DNA of 64,000 nucleotides from Planctomycetota bacterium (GTDB lineage: Bacteria; Planctomycetota; J058; JAJDCP01). How positions within the stretch are numbered: position 1 is the first letter of the stretch; every line of letters begins with the position of its first letter. The translations under genes were made by a program, and so were the position numbers. The DNA lies in contig JAJDCP010000063.1 of NCBI GenBank assembly GCA_029260765.1, forward strand, positions 105,767 to 169,766. The letters run 5' to 3'. Below are positions 42,268-51,936 of this stretch, piece after piece. Below the pieces are notes generated by a model. That model was not told the DNA's origin and did no database searches. It saw only the letters and a list, made by a program, of their open reading frames with translations.

Positions 42268-43686
42268 ATGGGCTTTGACCTCGAGCAGCTCGTCAGCCAG
42301 AAGCTGAAGCACACCTACGCACTACACGAGCAGTACGTCAACCCTACCTTTGTCAAGGTTCTGCGCACCATCGGCTTCGATCGGCTGTTTAGCGGCGGTG
42401 ATGACTTCACCATGGTCGACCAGGACGGCACGACCTATCTGGACTTGTTGGCAGGTTATGGCGTGTTCGCCCTCGGGCGGAATCCCCCTGAGGTGGTCGG
42501 CGCCCTGAGTCAGGCTTTGAAGATGGGCGCGCAGTTGCCTCCGAACCTGGTGCAGATGGATTGTTCGCCACTCTCGGGAATGCTGGCCGAGAAACTGGCG
42601 CAGCGGGCGCCCGAAGGCTTGGATGCGGTCTACTTCACCAACTCGGGCACCGAATCCATCGAGACGGCCATCAAGTTCGTGCGTTGCGCGACGCGGCGTG
42701 ACAAGCTGGTCTACCTCGACCACGCCTTCCACGGTCTGTCGACCGGCTCGCTGGCGCTCAATGGCAACGAGCAGTTCAAAGAGGGATTTGGCAGCTTGCT
42801 GCCAGGCACGATCAAAGTGCCTCTGGGTGACAGCAAGGCACTGGAAAAGGCACTGCGCAAGAAGGACGTCGCCGGGTTCTTCTTCGAGCCGATCCAGGGA
42901 AAAGGCGTTTCGCTGCCGAGGGACGGCTACCTCGCCGAGGCGAGGGAGCTGTGCACCCGCTATGGCACACTGATGGTTGCCGACGAGATCCAGACGGGTC
43001 TGGGCAGGACGGGGCGCTTCTTCGCATTCGAGCACGAGGGCATCGCGCCCGACCTGATCTGCATCTCCAAGGCGCTGAGCGGGGGCATGATCCCCGTCGG
43101 AGCCGTATTGTCGAGCCGCGCGGTGCACAAGAAGGTCTTCAATCGCATGGACCGCTGCGTGGTGCACTCTTCGACTTTCGGGCAGAACAACCTGGCGATG
43201 GTGGCGGGGCTGGCCTTCCTGCAAGCACTCGAAGAGCGCAAGCTGATCGAGCGGGCAGAACGGGTGGGGAGCCTGCTGATCGAGAAGCTCGATGGACTGC
43301 GGGCGAAACACTCCTGGATCAAAGATGTCCGGGGCCGCGGGCTGATGATCGGAATCGAATTTGGCAGTCCGCGGGGCCTCAAGCAGAAGGCCAGCTGGCA
43401 GCTGCTGCGCCTGGCGGAAAAGGGACTGTTTGCCCAAATGGTAGCGATGACGCTGTTGAAGGACCATCGGATGTTCACCCAGGTCTCGGGCCACAAGGTC
43501 GAGATCATCAAGCTGATCCCTTCGCTGACTCTGGGCGAACCCGAGGTCGATGCCATCGTGGCGGCTTTCGATGCCACGCTCGAGAGCTGCAACAAGCTCG
43601 GCTCGATCTGGGACCTTGGCAAGCACCTGGTCAGCCACGCCATGGGCCGCAGCAAAGACCGCGAAGCTGTCCCCGCCAACGTCTGA
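42268..43686 (+). CDS. Class III PLP-dependent aminotransferase
   Basis: A 472-residue fold-type I aminotransferase of the acetylornithine/ornithine/diaminobutyrate group. It has NSGTESIETAIKFVR, the phosphate-binding HAFHGLSTGSLAL, the Asp that contacts PLP in LMVADEIQTGLGRTG, and the Schiff-base lysine in DLICISKALSGGMIP. Sequence alone does not fix the substrate. Downstream lies an HpnN-like transporter and then a desaturase, so a role in making an amino-modified lipid (as for HpnO in hopanoid amination) is an attractive inference, but no hopanoid cyclase gene is in the window. ATG 42268 has AAGGA upstream; a consensus sigma-54 promoter precedes it. Confidence 0.85.
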   Translation: MGFDLEQLVSQKLKHTYALHEQYVNPTFVKVLRTIGFDRLFSGGDDFTMVDQDGTTYLDLLAGYGVFALGRNPPEVVGALSQALKMGAQLPPNLVQMDCSPLSGMLAEKLAQRAPEGLDAVYFTNSGTESIETAIKFVRCATRRDKLVYLDHAFHGLSTGSLALNGNEQFKEGFGSLLPGTIKVPLGDSKALEKALRKKDVAGFFFEPIQGKGVSLPRDGYLAEARELCTRYGTLMVADEIQTGLGRTGRFFAFEHEGIAPDLICISKALSGGMIPVGAVLSSRAVHKKVFNRMDRCVVHSSTFGQNNLAMVAGLAFLQALEERKLIERAERVGSLLIEKLDGLRAKHSWIKDVRGRGLMIGIEFGSPRGLKQKASWQLLRLAEKGLFAQMVAMTLLKDHRMFTQVSGHKVEIIKLIPSLTLGEPEVDAIVAAFDATLESCNKLGSIWDLGKHLVSHAMGRSKDREAVPANV

Positions 43687-43996
43687 GCGCGCCCCGCCTC
43701 AGTCCTGCAACGGGTCTGTCCGGATGGACTTCGCGGCTTGATTTCGAACTTGCGATTACGGATTTCGACTAGCGAAGGTGCGCATCAACTGAGGACCGCT
43801 GAGGTGCCGAAGGCAGCTCCGCTGCGAGAGTAAGCCGGCGCGGCTTGTCCCAAGGCGCACGCGGTTGCCCGCGCGCAGCGCGGATCGACAAGGACGCCAA
43901 ACGTGGCCCATTGTCAGCACTTGTGATCAGAAAACGGCCAATGGTTGGTTTGAACTGATCAGATCATGTCTGACGGGCCACTAGGAGAGCCAGACC
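43687..43996. other. Intergenic region before the RND transporter
   Basis: No gene seen. It contains two small perfect hairpins: GCAGC/GCTGC at 43813-43825 and AAGCCG/CGGCTT at 43832-43846 (3-base loops). Neither is followed by a T-run. They could be a weak terminator or a leader element between the aminotransferase and transporter genes. Confidence 0.4.
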
Positions 43997-44020
43997 ATTC
44001 AGCCTGCACCTGCCGAACGC

Positions 44021-46771
44021 GTGCGAAAACGCGACCGGATCTTCCATAGCTACGCAGAGTGGGTCGCACGACGCCCGCGCGCCATCGTGTTTGGCTGCAT
44101 CCTCAGCGCGCTGATCTGCCTGCCGATCGCATTGAGCCGTTTCCGCATCACCGCAGACCAGGACGCCCTGCTCGACGATCGCGTGCCCTACCACAAGCGC
44201 TACCTCGAATACCTGGAGGACTTCGGCGACCAGGAATACATCTACATCGTGCTCGAGAATCTCGAGCCTGCGGTTCCTGGCCAGGAACCGCAGAGTGTAG
44301 ACCTCAGCCGTCTCAAGAGCCTGGCAGACACGATCGGTGCCTTTCTGCAAGCTCGGCCAGAGCTTTATGAACAGGTCGTCTTCAAGGTCGACCCCGAGAT
44401 CTTTCTAAGCAACGCCTTGTTGTTCCTCAGCGAAGAGCAGATCCTCGAGATCGAAGCGAGCCTGGCCGAGCTCGATCCGATGCTCGAGAACCTGGGAGGA
44501 GATCCCGGGCCCGTCGGGGTTTTGCGCGCGATGGCGCGCGAGCTGCAGCGTCTACCCGACCAGGCGCAGAGTTCGACGACGCCCGACTCGGAGCGGGGCG
44601 AGCGCCTCTTCAAGTTCCTGACCGGCTACCTGGACGAGCTGGCACGGGCAGCTGTTGGCGAGACCATCAGCGAGCCGCAGGCACTGAAAGAGCTGTTTCC
44701 CCGCTCAGAGCTGGACGAGACTGAAGACGACCGGGACGGGTACTTTGTCGCCGAAAACAAGGAGCTCTTGTTCCTGCTCGTCTTGCCGGTCAAAGACTAC
44801 GACGGCGACATGGCTGTCATCACCGAGCCCCTGAACGAGTTACGCGCGTTCACCGAAGAGCTTCAGCAGCGTCATCCCGACATTCCTATCGGTGTGACCG
44901 GGCGGCCCGTGTTGCAGGCCGACGAGATGTGGACCACCGATGCGGACACGCGCAAGGCGGGCCTGCTTTCCTTCCTCGGGGTGGCCCTCATCACCTTCGT
45001 GATCTTCGGCAACTTCGGCCGCCCCCTGCTGATGCTCCTGTCCCTGGCCGTCGGCCTGTCCTGGTCTTTCCTGGCCGCGACGCTGCTGGTCAACGCGCTC
45101 AACCTGCTGTCGATGGTGTTCGCCGCCGTCCTGGTCGGGCTGGGCATCGACTTCGCCGTCCACATCGTCGTGCGCTATCAGGAAGCGCTCGTGCAGACGG
45201 GCCAGCCCGTTGCCGCCTTGAAGCGTTCGCTGACGACCAGCGCAGTCGGCAATCTGACAGGAGCCGTGTCGAGCGCGTTGGGGTTCTACGGCACGCTGTT
45301 CACAAACTTCTCGGGCCTGGGCGAGCTCGGCCTGGTGGCAGGGACGGGGGTGCTGCTGTGTCTGCTGAGCTCGCTGACCGTGCTGCCGGCGCTGCTGCTG
45401 GTCTACGATGGGGGCAAGGGCGGCGTGCGGGCCGTCAAGCCGCTGCGCAACATCCCGATCCGCATAAGGCGTCCGGGCCTGGTCTTGATCGCCGCCTGTC
45501 TTGCGAGTGTCGCACTCGCCTACCCCCTCGACCGTCTGCGCTACGACAGCAACATACTCAAGCTGCAGGCAAAAGGGCTGGATTCGGTCGAGTGGGAACG
45601 ACGCATCCTCGAAGACTCGAAACGCTCCAGTTGGTACTCGGTCGTCTACGCAGAGTCGTTGCAGCGCGCCCGCATTCTGGCCGACAGTCTGGCGGCGTTG
45701 TCGACGGTGGGCAAGGTCGAGAGCCCCTCCGATTTCGTGCCCGACAACCAGGTGGCCAAGATCGAGCTGGTGCGCAGACTGTTCAAGCCCTACTCCAACC
45801 TGCCGGAGCTCGCACAGCCCGCACCGGTGGCCCTGGATGCATTCGAGGCTGCTGCCGAGGAGCTGCTCGAAGAGCTCGATGGACTGCAGGCCCTGACGAT
45901 GGAGTGGACCGACCTGGAAGCCCGGGCTCAGGCGCTCGAGGCGATCACCGAGCTGATCGTGAAGGTCGAGGTTGTCTGGGAGGGAGCCCCGGACGCGCGC
46001 CAGACGACCCTGGATCTGTACGCCAGGAGTTTCCGCGACGCGTTGGCCGAGCGCCTCGAGCTGCTCGAGAAGAGCAGCGTTCCGACCGGTCTCAGCCTCG
46101 AGCTGCTTCCGCCGCCCCTCGACACGCGCTTCGTTGGCAAGTCCGGCCGCTACGGTGTGATCGTCTACCCTGACGTTGATGTCTGGAATCCCGAGTCTTT
46201 GGCGGTCCACGTTGCCCAGGTGCGCACCGTCGATCCCTTGATCGTGGGTGTCACGGTGCAGATCCACGAGTCGACCGAGCTGATCCGTGAGGCCTTTCTC
46301 GAGGCGCTGGGCTACGCCCTGATTGCGGTGACGCTGTTGCTTTGGATCGACCTGCGCAGTTTGCCCAAGGCGCTGTTGGCCCTGATTCCCCTGGCCGTTG
46401 GCATCTTCTGGTTGCTGTGTGCGATGGCCTGGCTCGGGTACAACTTCAACCTGGCCAACTTCTTTGCCGTGCCCATTCTAGTGGGCATCGGCGTCGATGG
46501 CGGTGTGCACCTGATCCATCGCTTTGGTGAGTGTGGAGAGATCGACCTGACCCGCAGCAGCACGGGGACCTCGGTGCTCGCCGCAGCCCTGACGACGGTG
46601 TTCGGTTTCGGAAGCCTGACCATCGCCTCGCACGAGGGCTTGTCGAGCCTCGGTGCGCTGTTGGGGATCGGTGCTTTCACGTGCCTGCTGGCGGCCCTGT
46701 TTGTGCTTCCCACTCTGCTACACTTGTTCTACGGGCGGCGCGCGGGCGACCCGACAGCGCAGCCATCCTGA
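44021..46771 (+). CDS. RND/MMPL-family lipid transporter, HpnN-like
   Basis: A 916-residue transporter with the duplicated RND layout: one N-terminal helix (AIVFGCILSALICLPIAL), a large periplasmic loop, six helices (about 300-470, including LITFVIFGNFGRPLLML and VLVGLGIDFAVHIVVRYQ), a second loop and six helices (about 750-905, including VGIGVDGGVHLIHRFGE). YHKRYLEYLEDFGDQEYIYI and the overall length match hopanoid transporter HpnN. The annotated start is a GTG at 44021 with no ribosome binding site; an in-frame ATT at 43997 has AGGAG nine bases upstream and may be the true start. Confidence 0.82.
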   Translation: MRKRDRIFHSYAEWVARRPRAIVFGCILSALICLPIALSRFRITADQDALLDDRVPYHKRYLEYLEDFGDQEYIYIVLENLEPAVPGQEPQSVDLSRLKSLADTIGAFLQARPELYEQVVFKVDPEIFLSNALLFLSEEQILEIEASLAELDPMLENLGGDPGPVGVLRAMARELQRLPDQAQSSTTPDSERGERLFKFLTGYLDELARAAVGETISEPQALKELFPRSELDETEDDRDGYFVAENKELLFLLVLPVKDYDGDMAVITEPLNELRAFTEELQQRHPDIPIGVTGRPVLQADEMWTTDADTRKAGLLSFLGVALITFVIFGNFGRPLLMLLSLAVGLSWSFLAATLLVNALNLLSMVFAAVLVGLGIDFAVHIVVRYQEALVQTGQPVAALKRSLTTSAVGNLTGAVSSALGFYGTLFTNFSGLGELGLVAGTGVLLCLLSSLTVLPALLLVYDGGKGGVRAVKPLRNIPIRIRRPGLVLIAACLASVALAYPLDRLRYDSNILKLQAKGLDSVEWERRILEDSKRSSWYSVVYAESLQRARILADSLAALSTVGKVESPSDFVPDNQVAKIELVRRLFKPYSNLPELAQPAPVALDAFEAAAEELLEELDGLQALTMEWTDLEARAQALEAITELIVKVEVVWEGAPDARQTTLDLYARSFRDALAERLELLEKSSVPTGLSLELLPPPLDTRFVGKSGRYGVIVYPDVDVWNPESLAVHVAQVRTVDPLIVGVTVQIHESTELIREAFLEALGYALIAVTLLLWIDLRSLPKALLALIPLAVGIFWLLCAMAWLGYNFNLANFFAVPILVGIGVDGGVHLIHRFGECGEIDLTRSSTGTSVLAAALTTVFGFGSLTIASHEGLSSLGALLGIGAFTCLLAALFVLPTLLHLFYGRRAGDPTAQPS

Positions 46772-46774
46772 TCC

Positions 46775-46797
46775 GCCAAACCCCTTCTCTGTTTGGC
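46775..46797 (+). terminator. Possible weak terminator after the RND gene
   Basis: GCCAAAC pairs with GTTTGGC around a 9-base loop, beginning 4 bases after the stop. Only CTT follows, so termination would be inefficient. Confidence 0.4.
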
Positions 46798-46930
46798 CTT
46801 GCGTCACAATCATCCCAACAACTATTACCAAACTAATACACTGCCGGTTCCCCGGGCACGCTTAGAGTGAAGGCAGGACGGGCCCGCCGTGGTGGGCCTG
46901 TGCCAGTCTCCCCCAGCCTCGAGGATCGCC

Positions 46931-48073
46931 ATGACTCCCAAGCTGAAGTTCCCGCGGCATTCCGCACTCCACCGCGAGCTGCACCGCAGAGTGGATGCGT
47001 GGTTCCACGAGAGCGGCCGCAGCCGCACGGGCGGCCTGCGTATGGTCATCAAGACATTCCTGATCCTGGCTTGGCTGGCCGCGTCCTACATCTTGTTGGT
47101 CGGCTTCGCCAACACCTGGTGGCAGGCGACCCTGGCGGTGATTTCCGTCGGGCTCGCCACCAGTGGGGTCGGATTCAGCATCATGCACGACGGAGGCCAT
47201 CGCTCCTACTCGAGCCGCACCTGGCTGAACAGGTTGACGTTCTATTGTCTCGATCTGATCGGCGGCAGCTCCTTCTACTGGAACCAGAAGCACAACCGGA
47301 TCCACCACCACTACACGAACATCGACGGCGTCGACGAGGACATCGAGGCGCAACCCTGGTTGCGGCTGGCTCCCAGCCAGACGCTGCGTCCCTGGCACCG
47401 CTGGCAGCACTGGTTTGCTTGGGCTCTTTACAGCTTCTTGCCCGTCAAATGGGTCCTCTACGACGACTTCTCCAACCTTGTTCGTGGCAAGGTGGGCAAC
47501 AATCCGGTACCTCGTCCGAAGGCTCGCGAGCTGGTGTTTCTCTTGCTCGGCAAAGTCTGGTTCTTGAGCCTGGTCTTTGTCGTGCCTCTGGTGCTCGGCC
47601 ATTCGATCCTGGCCATCCTGGGCTTGTATGTGCTGTTCAACATCGTCAACGGCGTGTCGATGGCTGTGGTCTTCCAGATGGCGCATTGTGTGGAAGAGGC
47701 GGAGATGGTCCAGATCCCGGCTGATGGCCGGCTTCCGTTGGGCTGGCTCGAACATCAGCTCGCGACCACCGTCGACTTCGCGCCGGGCAACCCGGTGGTG
47801 GGCTGGTTTGTGGGCGGCCTGAACTACCAGATCGAGCACCACCTGTTCCCACGAGTCAGCCACGTGCACTACCCCGAGTTGGCCGAGATCGTGCAGACGG
47901 CATGCGCAGAGTACGATGTGGCCTACCGCTGCAACCCGAGCGTATGGCAGGCTCTGGGCTCCCACTGCCGCTTTCTCAAGCGCATGGGCGCGCAGACCGG
48001 TGCACCGGTTGTCGAGGACGCGCCGAGCGAGAGCGAGGCAGAGCCCAACGAAGCGGTCGCCGGCGCGGCATAG
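46931..48073 (+). CDS. Membrane fatty acid desaturase (linoleoyl-CoA/Delta-6-type)
   Basis: A 380-residue integral membrane di-iron desaturase that introduces a double bond into acyl lipids. All three histidine boxes are present: HDGGH, HNRIHHHYTN (HxxxHH) and the distal QIEHH in LNYQIEHHLFPRVSH. Gln in QIEHH is typical of front-end desaturases, although these usually carry an N-terminal cytochrome b5 domain, absent here. Helices flank the boxes (IKTFLILAWLAASYILLVGF, LVFVVPLVLGHSILAILGLY). ATG 46931 has GAGGA upstream. It lies 159 bases downstream of the RND transporter, in keeping with a lipid-related cluster. Confidence 0.9.
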   Translation: MTPKLKFPRHSALHRELHRRVDAWFHESGRSRTGGLRMVIKTFLILAWLAASYILLVGFANTWWQATLAVISVGLATSGVGFSIMHDGGHRSYSSRTWLNRLTFYCLDLIGGSSFYWNQKHNRIHHHYTNIDGVDEDIEAQPWLRLAPSQTLRPWHRWQHWFAWALYSFLPVKWVLYDDFSNLVRGKVGNNPVPRPKARELVFLLLGKVWFLSLVFVVPLVLGHSILAILGLYVLFNIVNGVSMAVVFQMAHCVEEAEMVQIPADGRLPLGWLEHQLATTVDFAPGNPVVGWFVGGLNYQIEHHLFPRVSHVHYPELAEIVQTACAEYDVAYRCNPSVWQALGSHCRFLKRMGAQTGAPVVEDAPSESEAEPNEAVAGAA

Positions 48074-48248
48074 CGCTGCCCTTTTCCCACAAGTAGCCTT
48101 GGACAAGCTTGGCGGCTCTGTGGGTTCAGGGGCGTTCCCCGCCGTGGCTTCACGCCTCCGGCTTCAGCCTTCCTGCTGGAAAACCCGGAGTTTCGGGTGG
48201 TCGCTACTCATGAAGTGGTCTCCCTTGGCAGCAGCCTGGAGCCTGGAG

Positions 48249-48280
48249 CCCGCAGCCCGCAGCCCGCAGCCCGTAGCCCG
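48249..48280. repeat. 7-base tandem repeat
   Basis: CCCGCAG three times followed by CCCGTAG and a partial copy, with related AGCCTGG copies just upstream. It lies between the desaturase gene and the convergent DUF4388 gene, in non-coding DNA. Confidence 0.75.
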
Positions 48281-48302
48281 GGCAAGCAGCAGGGCTGCAT
48301 GC

Positions 48303-49604
48303 TCAGGCCTTGAGGCTGCCCTGCAGCGGTGCGCTGACAGTGAGCCCGCCGGCTTTGTGGAGGGCGTACAGGGCGCGCAGTGTGTTCAGCTCAGTCATGA
48401 AATAACTGCGCAACAGCGTCCCGAGCGGGGTCGGCTCCGCTGGCAGCTTCGGATGCAGCTCTCGCGCTGGCCCTTCCAGCTCTGCGAGCAGCTCCTCGCT
48501 GAGCGGCAAGCGCGCAACGATCACCTCCTCGTCGGTGAATATGGCTTTGATCAGGGGCAGCTCGTCACTGATCAAAGCGGCCGTGAAGAGTAGACCGTCG
48601 ACGGGAATCGGAGCGATGCGCAGGCCCGGGTCGGGGTCTTCCTCCGAGAAAAAGGCGTAGTTGCCTCCCTGCCACTGGAAGGCCTTGTAGATTCGCTGAC
48701 AGATCAGCTGCGAGCACGTCTGCTCGAGCTGTTCCTCGTCATGGAAGCCGAGCTCGAACATCGCCCGCGGAACCGAGCAGCGTTGTTTGCGGCAGTAATC
48801 CGCCACGCGACGAAGATCTTCACGAGGGATCTCGCGGACCAGCAACTCACGTAGACCGGTCGCAGCCGTCTCACGGTCATACCAGGCAGAGATCACCCGC
48901 CCCCGCTCAAAGATCACCTGCAGTCCGCCCTCCTCTCCAAAGATCAGCAATTTGCCACTCTTCTGTTGGTGCGATATCAGCTGGAAGGCGCTGCTCAGCC
49001 CGAAGTCCCCAATCGCCCCGGTCAGACTCATGGTCGAGTCAGAGACCGTATGCTGGGGTTCAACGATCGCCGTCGTCAGTGGAACTCCAGATTCAAAGGC
49101 CTGTTCCGGATCGACGACCTCAAACAGGCTCTGGCGGACGAGCCGCCGCGTCACCGTCTGGGCGAGCTGGCCGACGGCGTTGCGGAGCGCAAGCCAGCCC
49201 AATCCCTGGTTGATCGTGCGCGGAGCGATCAGGATTCCGACCAGGTCATACTTGCGCACGGACTTCAGAAAATAGTAGGCCGTGGGCGTTGAGCGGAAAA
49301 TCTCGTCGGCGTACCCGAGCACGCGCTCCCTCAGCAATTGGTCGACATGGCCTTCCATGCGGCGCGTGCGGCCTCCGCAGAACATGTCTACCACGGCGCC
49401 GGCGATCAAGGCGATCTCGTGGGGAGGCAACTCGGGCAGGCGATGATGGAAGGTCAACATCGCGCCCGTGCCCAGGTTGACGATTCCGCAGCCCACGGCC
49501 TCAGGCATTCTCGCCATCACGTTCAGGCAGGCGTTCTTGCACTCGGCATTGATGTTGTACACGCCGTAACTCCCGGTGGTCTTGGGGCCCTCTTCAGCGC
49601 TCAT
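48303..49604 (-). CDS. DUF4388 (PATAN-like) signalling protein
   Basis: A 433-residue cytoplasmic protein. The N-terminal 150 residues (CLNVMARMPEAVGCGIVNLG, HEIALIAGAVVDMFCGG) resemble Roadblock/LC7-like folds used in bacterial regulators. The middle (from about GDFGLSSAFQLISHQQKSGK with LIFGEEGGLQVIFERGRVIS) is a clear DUF4388/PATAN domain, found in response-regulator and sensor proteins. The C-terminal part is helical. Function is unknown; it may regulate a GTPase or other partner. It is 24 bases downstream of kbl and may be co-transcribed with it. Confidence 0.75.
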   Translation of the reverse strand: MSAEEGPKTTGSYGVYNINAECKNACLNVMARMPEAVGCGIVNLGTGAMLTFHHRLPELPPHEIALIAGAVVDMFCGGRTRRMEGHVDQLLRERVLGYADEIFRSTPTAYYFLKSVRKYDLVGILIAPRTINQGLGWLALRNAVGQLAQTVTRRLVRQSLFEVVDPEQAFESGVPLTTAIVEPQHTVSDSTMSLTGAIGDFGLSSAFQLISHQQKSGKLLIFGEEGGLQVIFERGRVISAWYDRETAATGLRELLVREIPREDLRRVADYCRKQRCSVPRAMFELGFHDEEQLEQTCSQLICQRIYKAFQWQGGNYAFFSEEDPDPGLRIAPIPVDGLLFTAALISDELPLIKAIFTDEEVIVARLPLSEELLAELEGPARELHPKLPAEPTPLGTLLRSYFMTELNTLRALYALHKAGGLTVSAPLQGSLKA

Positions 49605-49627
49605 ACAGACCGTTGTCGGTGGCCCTG

Positions 49628-50815
49628 TCAGACCACGCCGAGCTCTTTGCCGACCGCCTCGAAGGCGTCGAGGGCAAAGTCGATGTCTTCATCGCTGTGA
49701 GCCGCCGAAATCTGCACGCGGATGCGTGCCTGACCCTTGGGCACGACTGGATAGGAGAAGCCGACCACGTACACACCCCGGTCGAGCAGTCGGTCTGCCA
49801 TCTCTCCAGCCAGGCGCGCCTCGCCCAGCATGATCGGTACGATGGGGTGCTCGCCGTCGCTGATCGAAAAACCCCGGCTGCGCATGCTGTTGCGGAAGCG
49901 CAGCGTGTTCGCCCGCAGCCGAGCGACGAGCTCTCCGCTCTCGGACAGCAGCTCGAGGACCCGCAGCGAGGCAGCCACGATCGATGGGGCCACAGTATTC
50001 GAGAACAGGTAGGGGCGGGACTTCTGCCGCAGCATCGCGATGAGCTCCGCACGGCCACTGGTATAGCCGCCGGAGGCGCCACCGAGAGCCTTGCCCAGCG
50101 TGCCAGTGATCAGGTCGACGCGTTCCATCACTTGTGCGCGTTCGTGCGTGCCCCGCCCAGTCTCGCCGATGAAGCCGACGGCATGGGAGTCGTCGACCAT
50201 CACCAGCGCCTCGTACTTGTCGGCGAGGTCGCAGATCCCCGCCAGGTTGGCGAAGGTCCCATCCATCGAAAAGACGCCATCGGTCGCGATCATGCGGAAA
50301 CGCGCGTCTGAGGCCTCTTGGAGTTTGGCCTCCAGGTCGGCCATATCATTGTTCGCATAGCGGAAGCGCTTTGCCTTGCACAGCCGCACGCCGTCGATGA
50401 TGCTCGCGTGGTTGAGGGCGTCGCTGATGATCGCGTCCTCGGGGCCGAGCAGCGTCTCGAACAGTCCGGTGTTCGCATCGAAGCACGATGTGTAGAGGAT
50501 CGTGTCCTCGCAGCCCAGAAACGCCGAGAGTCTGGCTTCGAGCTGTTTGTGCTGTTGCTGCGTGCCGCAGATGAAGCGCACGCTGCTCATGCCGTAGCCC
50601 CACTGATCGAAGCTCGCGCGTGCAGCCGCGATCACCAGTGGGTGGCTCGACAGTCCCAAGTAGTTGTTTGCGCACATGTTGAGCACGATGCGCCCACCGT
50701 GTACGGTGACCTTCGAGCCCTGCGGCCCGAGGATCACGCGCTCGTCCTTGAACAGGCCCGCGTCCTTGATTTCCTCGAGTGCGGTCGTCAGGTGTGCGCG
50801 CATCTTGCCGAGCAT
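49628..50815 (-). CDS. kbl: 2-amino-3-ketobutyrate coenzyme A ligase (glycine C-acetyltransferase)
   Basis: A 395-residue PLP enzyme that splits 2-amino-3-oxobutyrate with CoA to glycine and acetyl-CoA. Signatures are [14 protein letters not shown], the PLP-contact [34 protein letters not shown], and the Schiff-base lysine in [15 protein letters not shown]. Pairing with tdh downstream in transcription order (tdh 43 bases upstream) makes the kbl call much stronger than the related 8-amino-7-oxononanoate synthase. Start ATG 50815 follows GGAGAG. Confidence 0.93.
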   Translation of the reverse strand: MLGKMRAHLTTALEEIKDAGLFKDERVILGPQGSKVTVHGGRIVLNMCANNYLGLSSHPLVIAAARASFDQWGYGMSSVRFICGTQQQHKQLEARLSAFLGCEDTILYTSCFDANTGLFETLLGPEDAIISDALNHASIIDGVRLCKAKRFRYANNDMADLEAKLQEASDARFRMIATDGVFSMDGTFANLAGICDLADKYEALVMVDDSHAVGFIGETGRGTHERAQVMERVDLITGTLGKALGGASGGYTSGRAELIAMLRQKSRPYLFSNTVAPSIVAASLRVLELLSESGELVARLRANTLRFRNSMRSRGFSISDGEHPIVPIMLGEARLAGEMADRLLDRGVYVVGFSYPVVPKGQARIRVQISAAHSDEDIDFALDAFEAVGKELGVV

Positions 50816-50857
50816 GCTTCTCTCCACTGTGGGCCCGCGGGCCAGGTTCGAGCAGCC

Positions 50858-51904
50858 CTATGTGGCTGCGCTATCCTCTCCGAGCCAATCCAGTACCACT
50901 TTGCCACACTGGCCTGAGGCTACGACTTCGAAGGCTTGAGCGTAGTCTTCGCAACCGAAACGGTGTGTCAGCACCTTGCCGACGTCCATGCCGCTTTGGA
51001 TCAGCACGGTCATCTTGTACCAGGTCTCGTACATCTCGCGCCCGTAAATACCACGCAGAACGAGTCCCTTGAAAATCACCTTGTCCCAGTCAATCGCAGT
51101 GTCTGGCGGAAGGATTCCCAGCAGCGCGATGCCGCCGCCGTGGTGCATCGCCTCGAGCATGCTGTGCAGGGCGGATGGTTGCCCGGACATCTCCAGGCCG
51201 ACGTCAAAACCCTCGCGCATGCCGAGCTGCTGGATCGCATCGCGCGGTGAGGCCTCGCGGGCGTCGAGGACCAACGAGGCGCCCATTTGCTGCGCGAGCT
51301 TGAGCCGGTAGGGGTTGATGTCGCTGACGACGATATGGCGGGCCCCGGCATGGCGGGCGACCGCCGTCGCCAGAATCCCGATCGGGCCAGCACCCGTGAT
51401 CAGGACGTCCTCGCCGACGAGATCAAACGACAGGGCGGTGTGGACGGCATTGCCCAGCGGGTCGAAGTAGGCCAGGGTCTCCATCGGGATGCCGTCTTCC
51501 GCCAGCCACACGTTGCTGGCAGGGATGCACAGGTAATCTGCGAACGCACCCGCCCGGTGCACCCCAACCCCACGGGTGCCGCGGCAGATGTGGCGGCGTC
51601 CGCCGAGACAGTTCCGGCAGTGCCCACAGCTGATATGGCCCTCGCCGGAGACGCGGGCACCGAGCGCGATGCCCTTGACGTTGTCCCCGACCGCGGCCAC
51701 CCTGCCCGCGAACTCATGTCCCACCACCAGCGGCGTCTGGATGGTCTTCTGCGCCCAGGCATCCCAGTTGAAGATGTGGAGGTCCGTACCGCAGATCGCT
51801 GTCTTGTGGATCCGGATCAGCACATCGTTGGGTCCCGGCTCGGGCATGGGCACGTCTTCGAGCCAGATGCCGGTTTCGGGACGCGCTTTGACCAACGCGC
51901 GCAT
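50858..51904 (-). CDS. tdh: L-threonine 3-dehydrogenase
   Basis: A 348-residue MDR enzyme that oxidises threonine to 2-amino-3-oxobutyrate, feeding Kbl. The catalytic zinc ligands are C38 in AICGTD and H63-E64 in GHEFAG; structural zinc is bound by C93, C96, C99 and C107 in [16 protein letters not shown]. The NAD fold is [19 protein letters not shown]. The pattern of TDH ([23 protein letters not shown]) is clear. ATG 51904 has GGAGGAG eight bases upstream. It follows the UDP-glucose dehydrogenase gene by 32 bases. Confidence 0.95.
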   Translation of the reverse strand: MRALVKARPETGIWLEDVPMPEPGPNDVLIRIHKTAICGTDLHIFNWDAWAQKTIQTPLVVGHEFAGRVAAVGDNVKGIALGARVSGEGHISCGHCRNCLGGRRHICRGTRGVGVHRAGAFADYLCIPASNVWLAEDGIPMETLAYFDPLGNAVHTALSFDLVGEDVLITGAGPIGILATAVARHAGARHIVVSDINPYRLKLAQQMGASLVLDAREASPRDAIQQLGMREGFDVGLEMSGQPSALHSMLEAMHHGGGIALLGILPPDTAIDWDKVIFKGLVLRGIYGREMYETWYKMTVLIQSGMDVGKVLTHRFGCEDYAQAFEVVASGQCGKVVLDWLGEDSAAT

Positions 51905-51936
51905 GATCGCTCCTCCGGGGCCAGGCCCGCGTCGGC

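Noticed and set aside
42268..48073. Hopanoid or ladderane biosynthesis cluster
   Set aside because: Although the transporter resembles HpnN, no squalene-hopene cyclase, radical-SAM Hpn proteins or fatty acid ladderane genes are nearby; the lipid reading remains only a guess.
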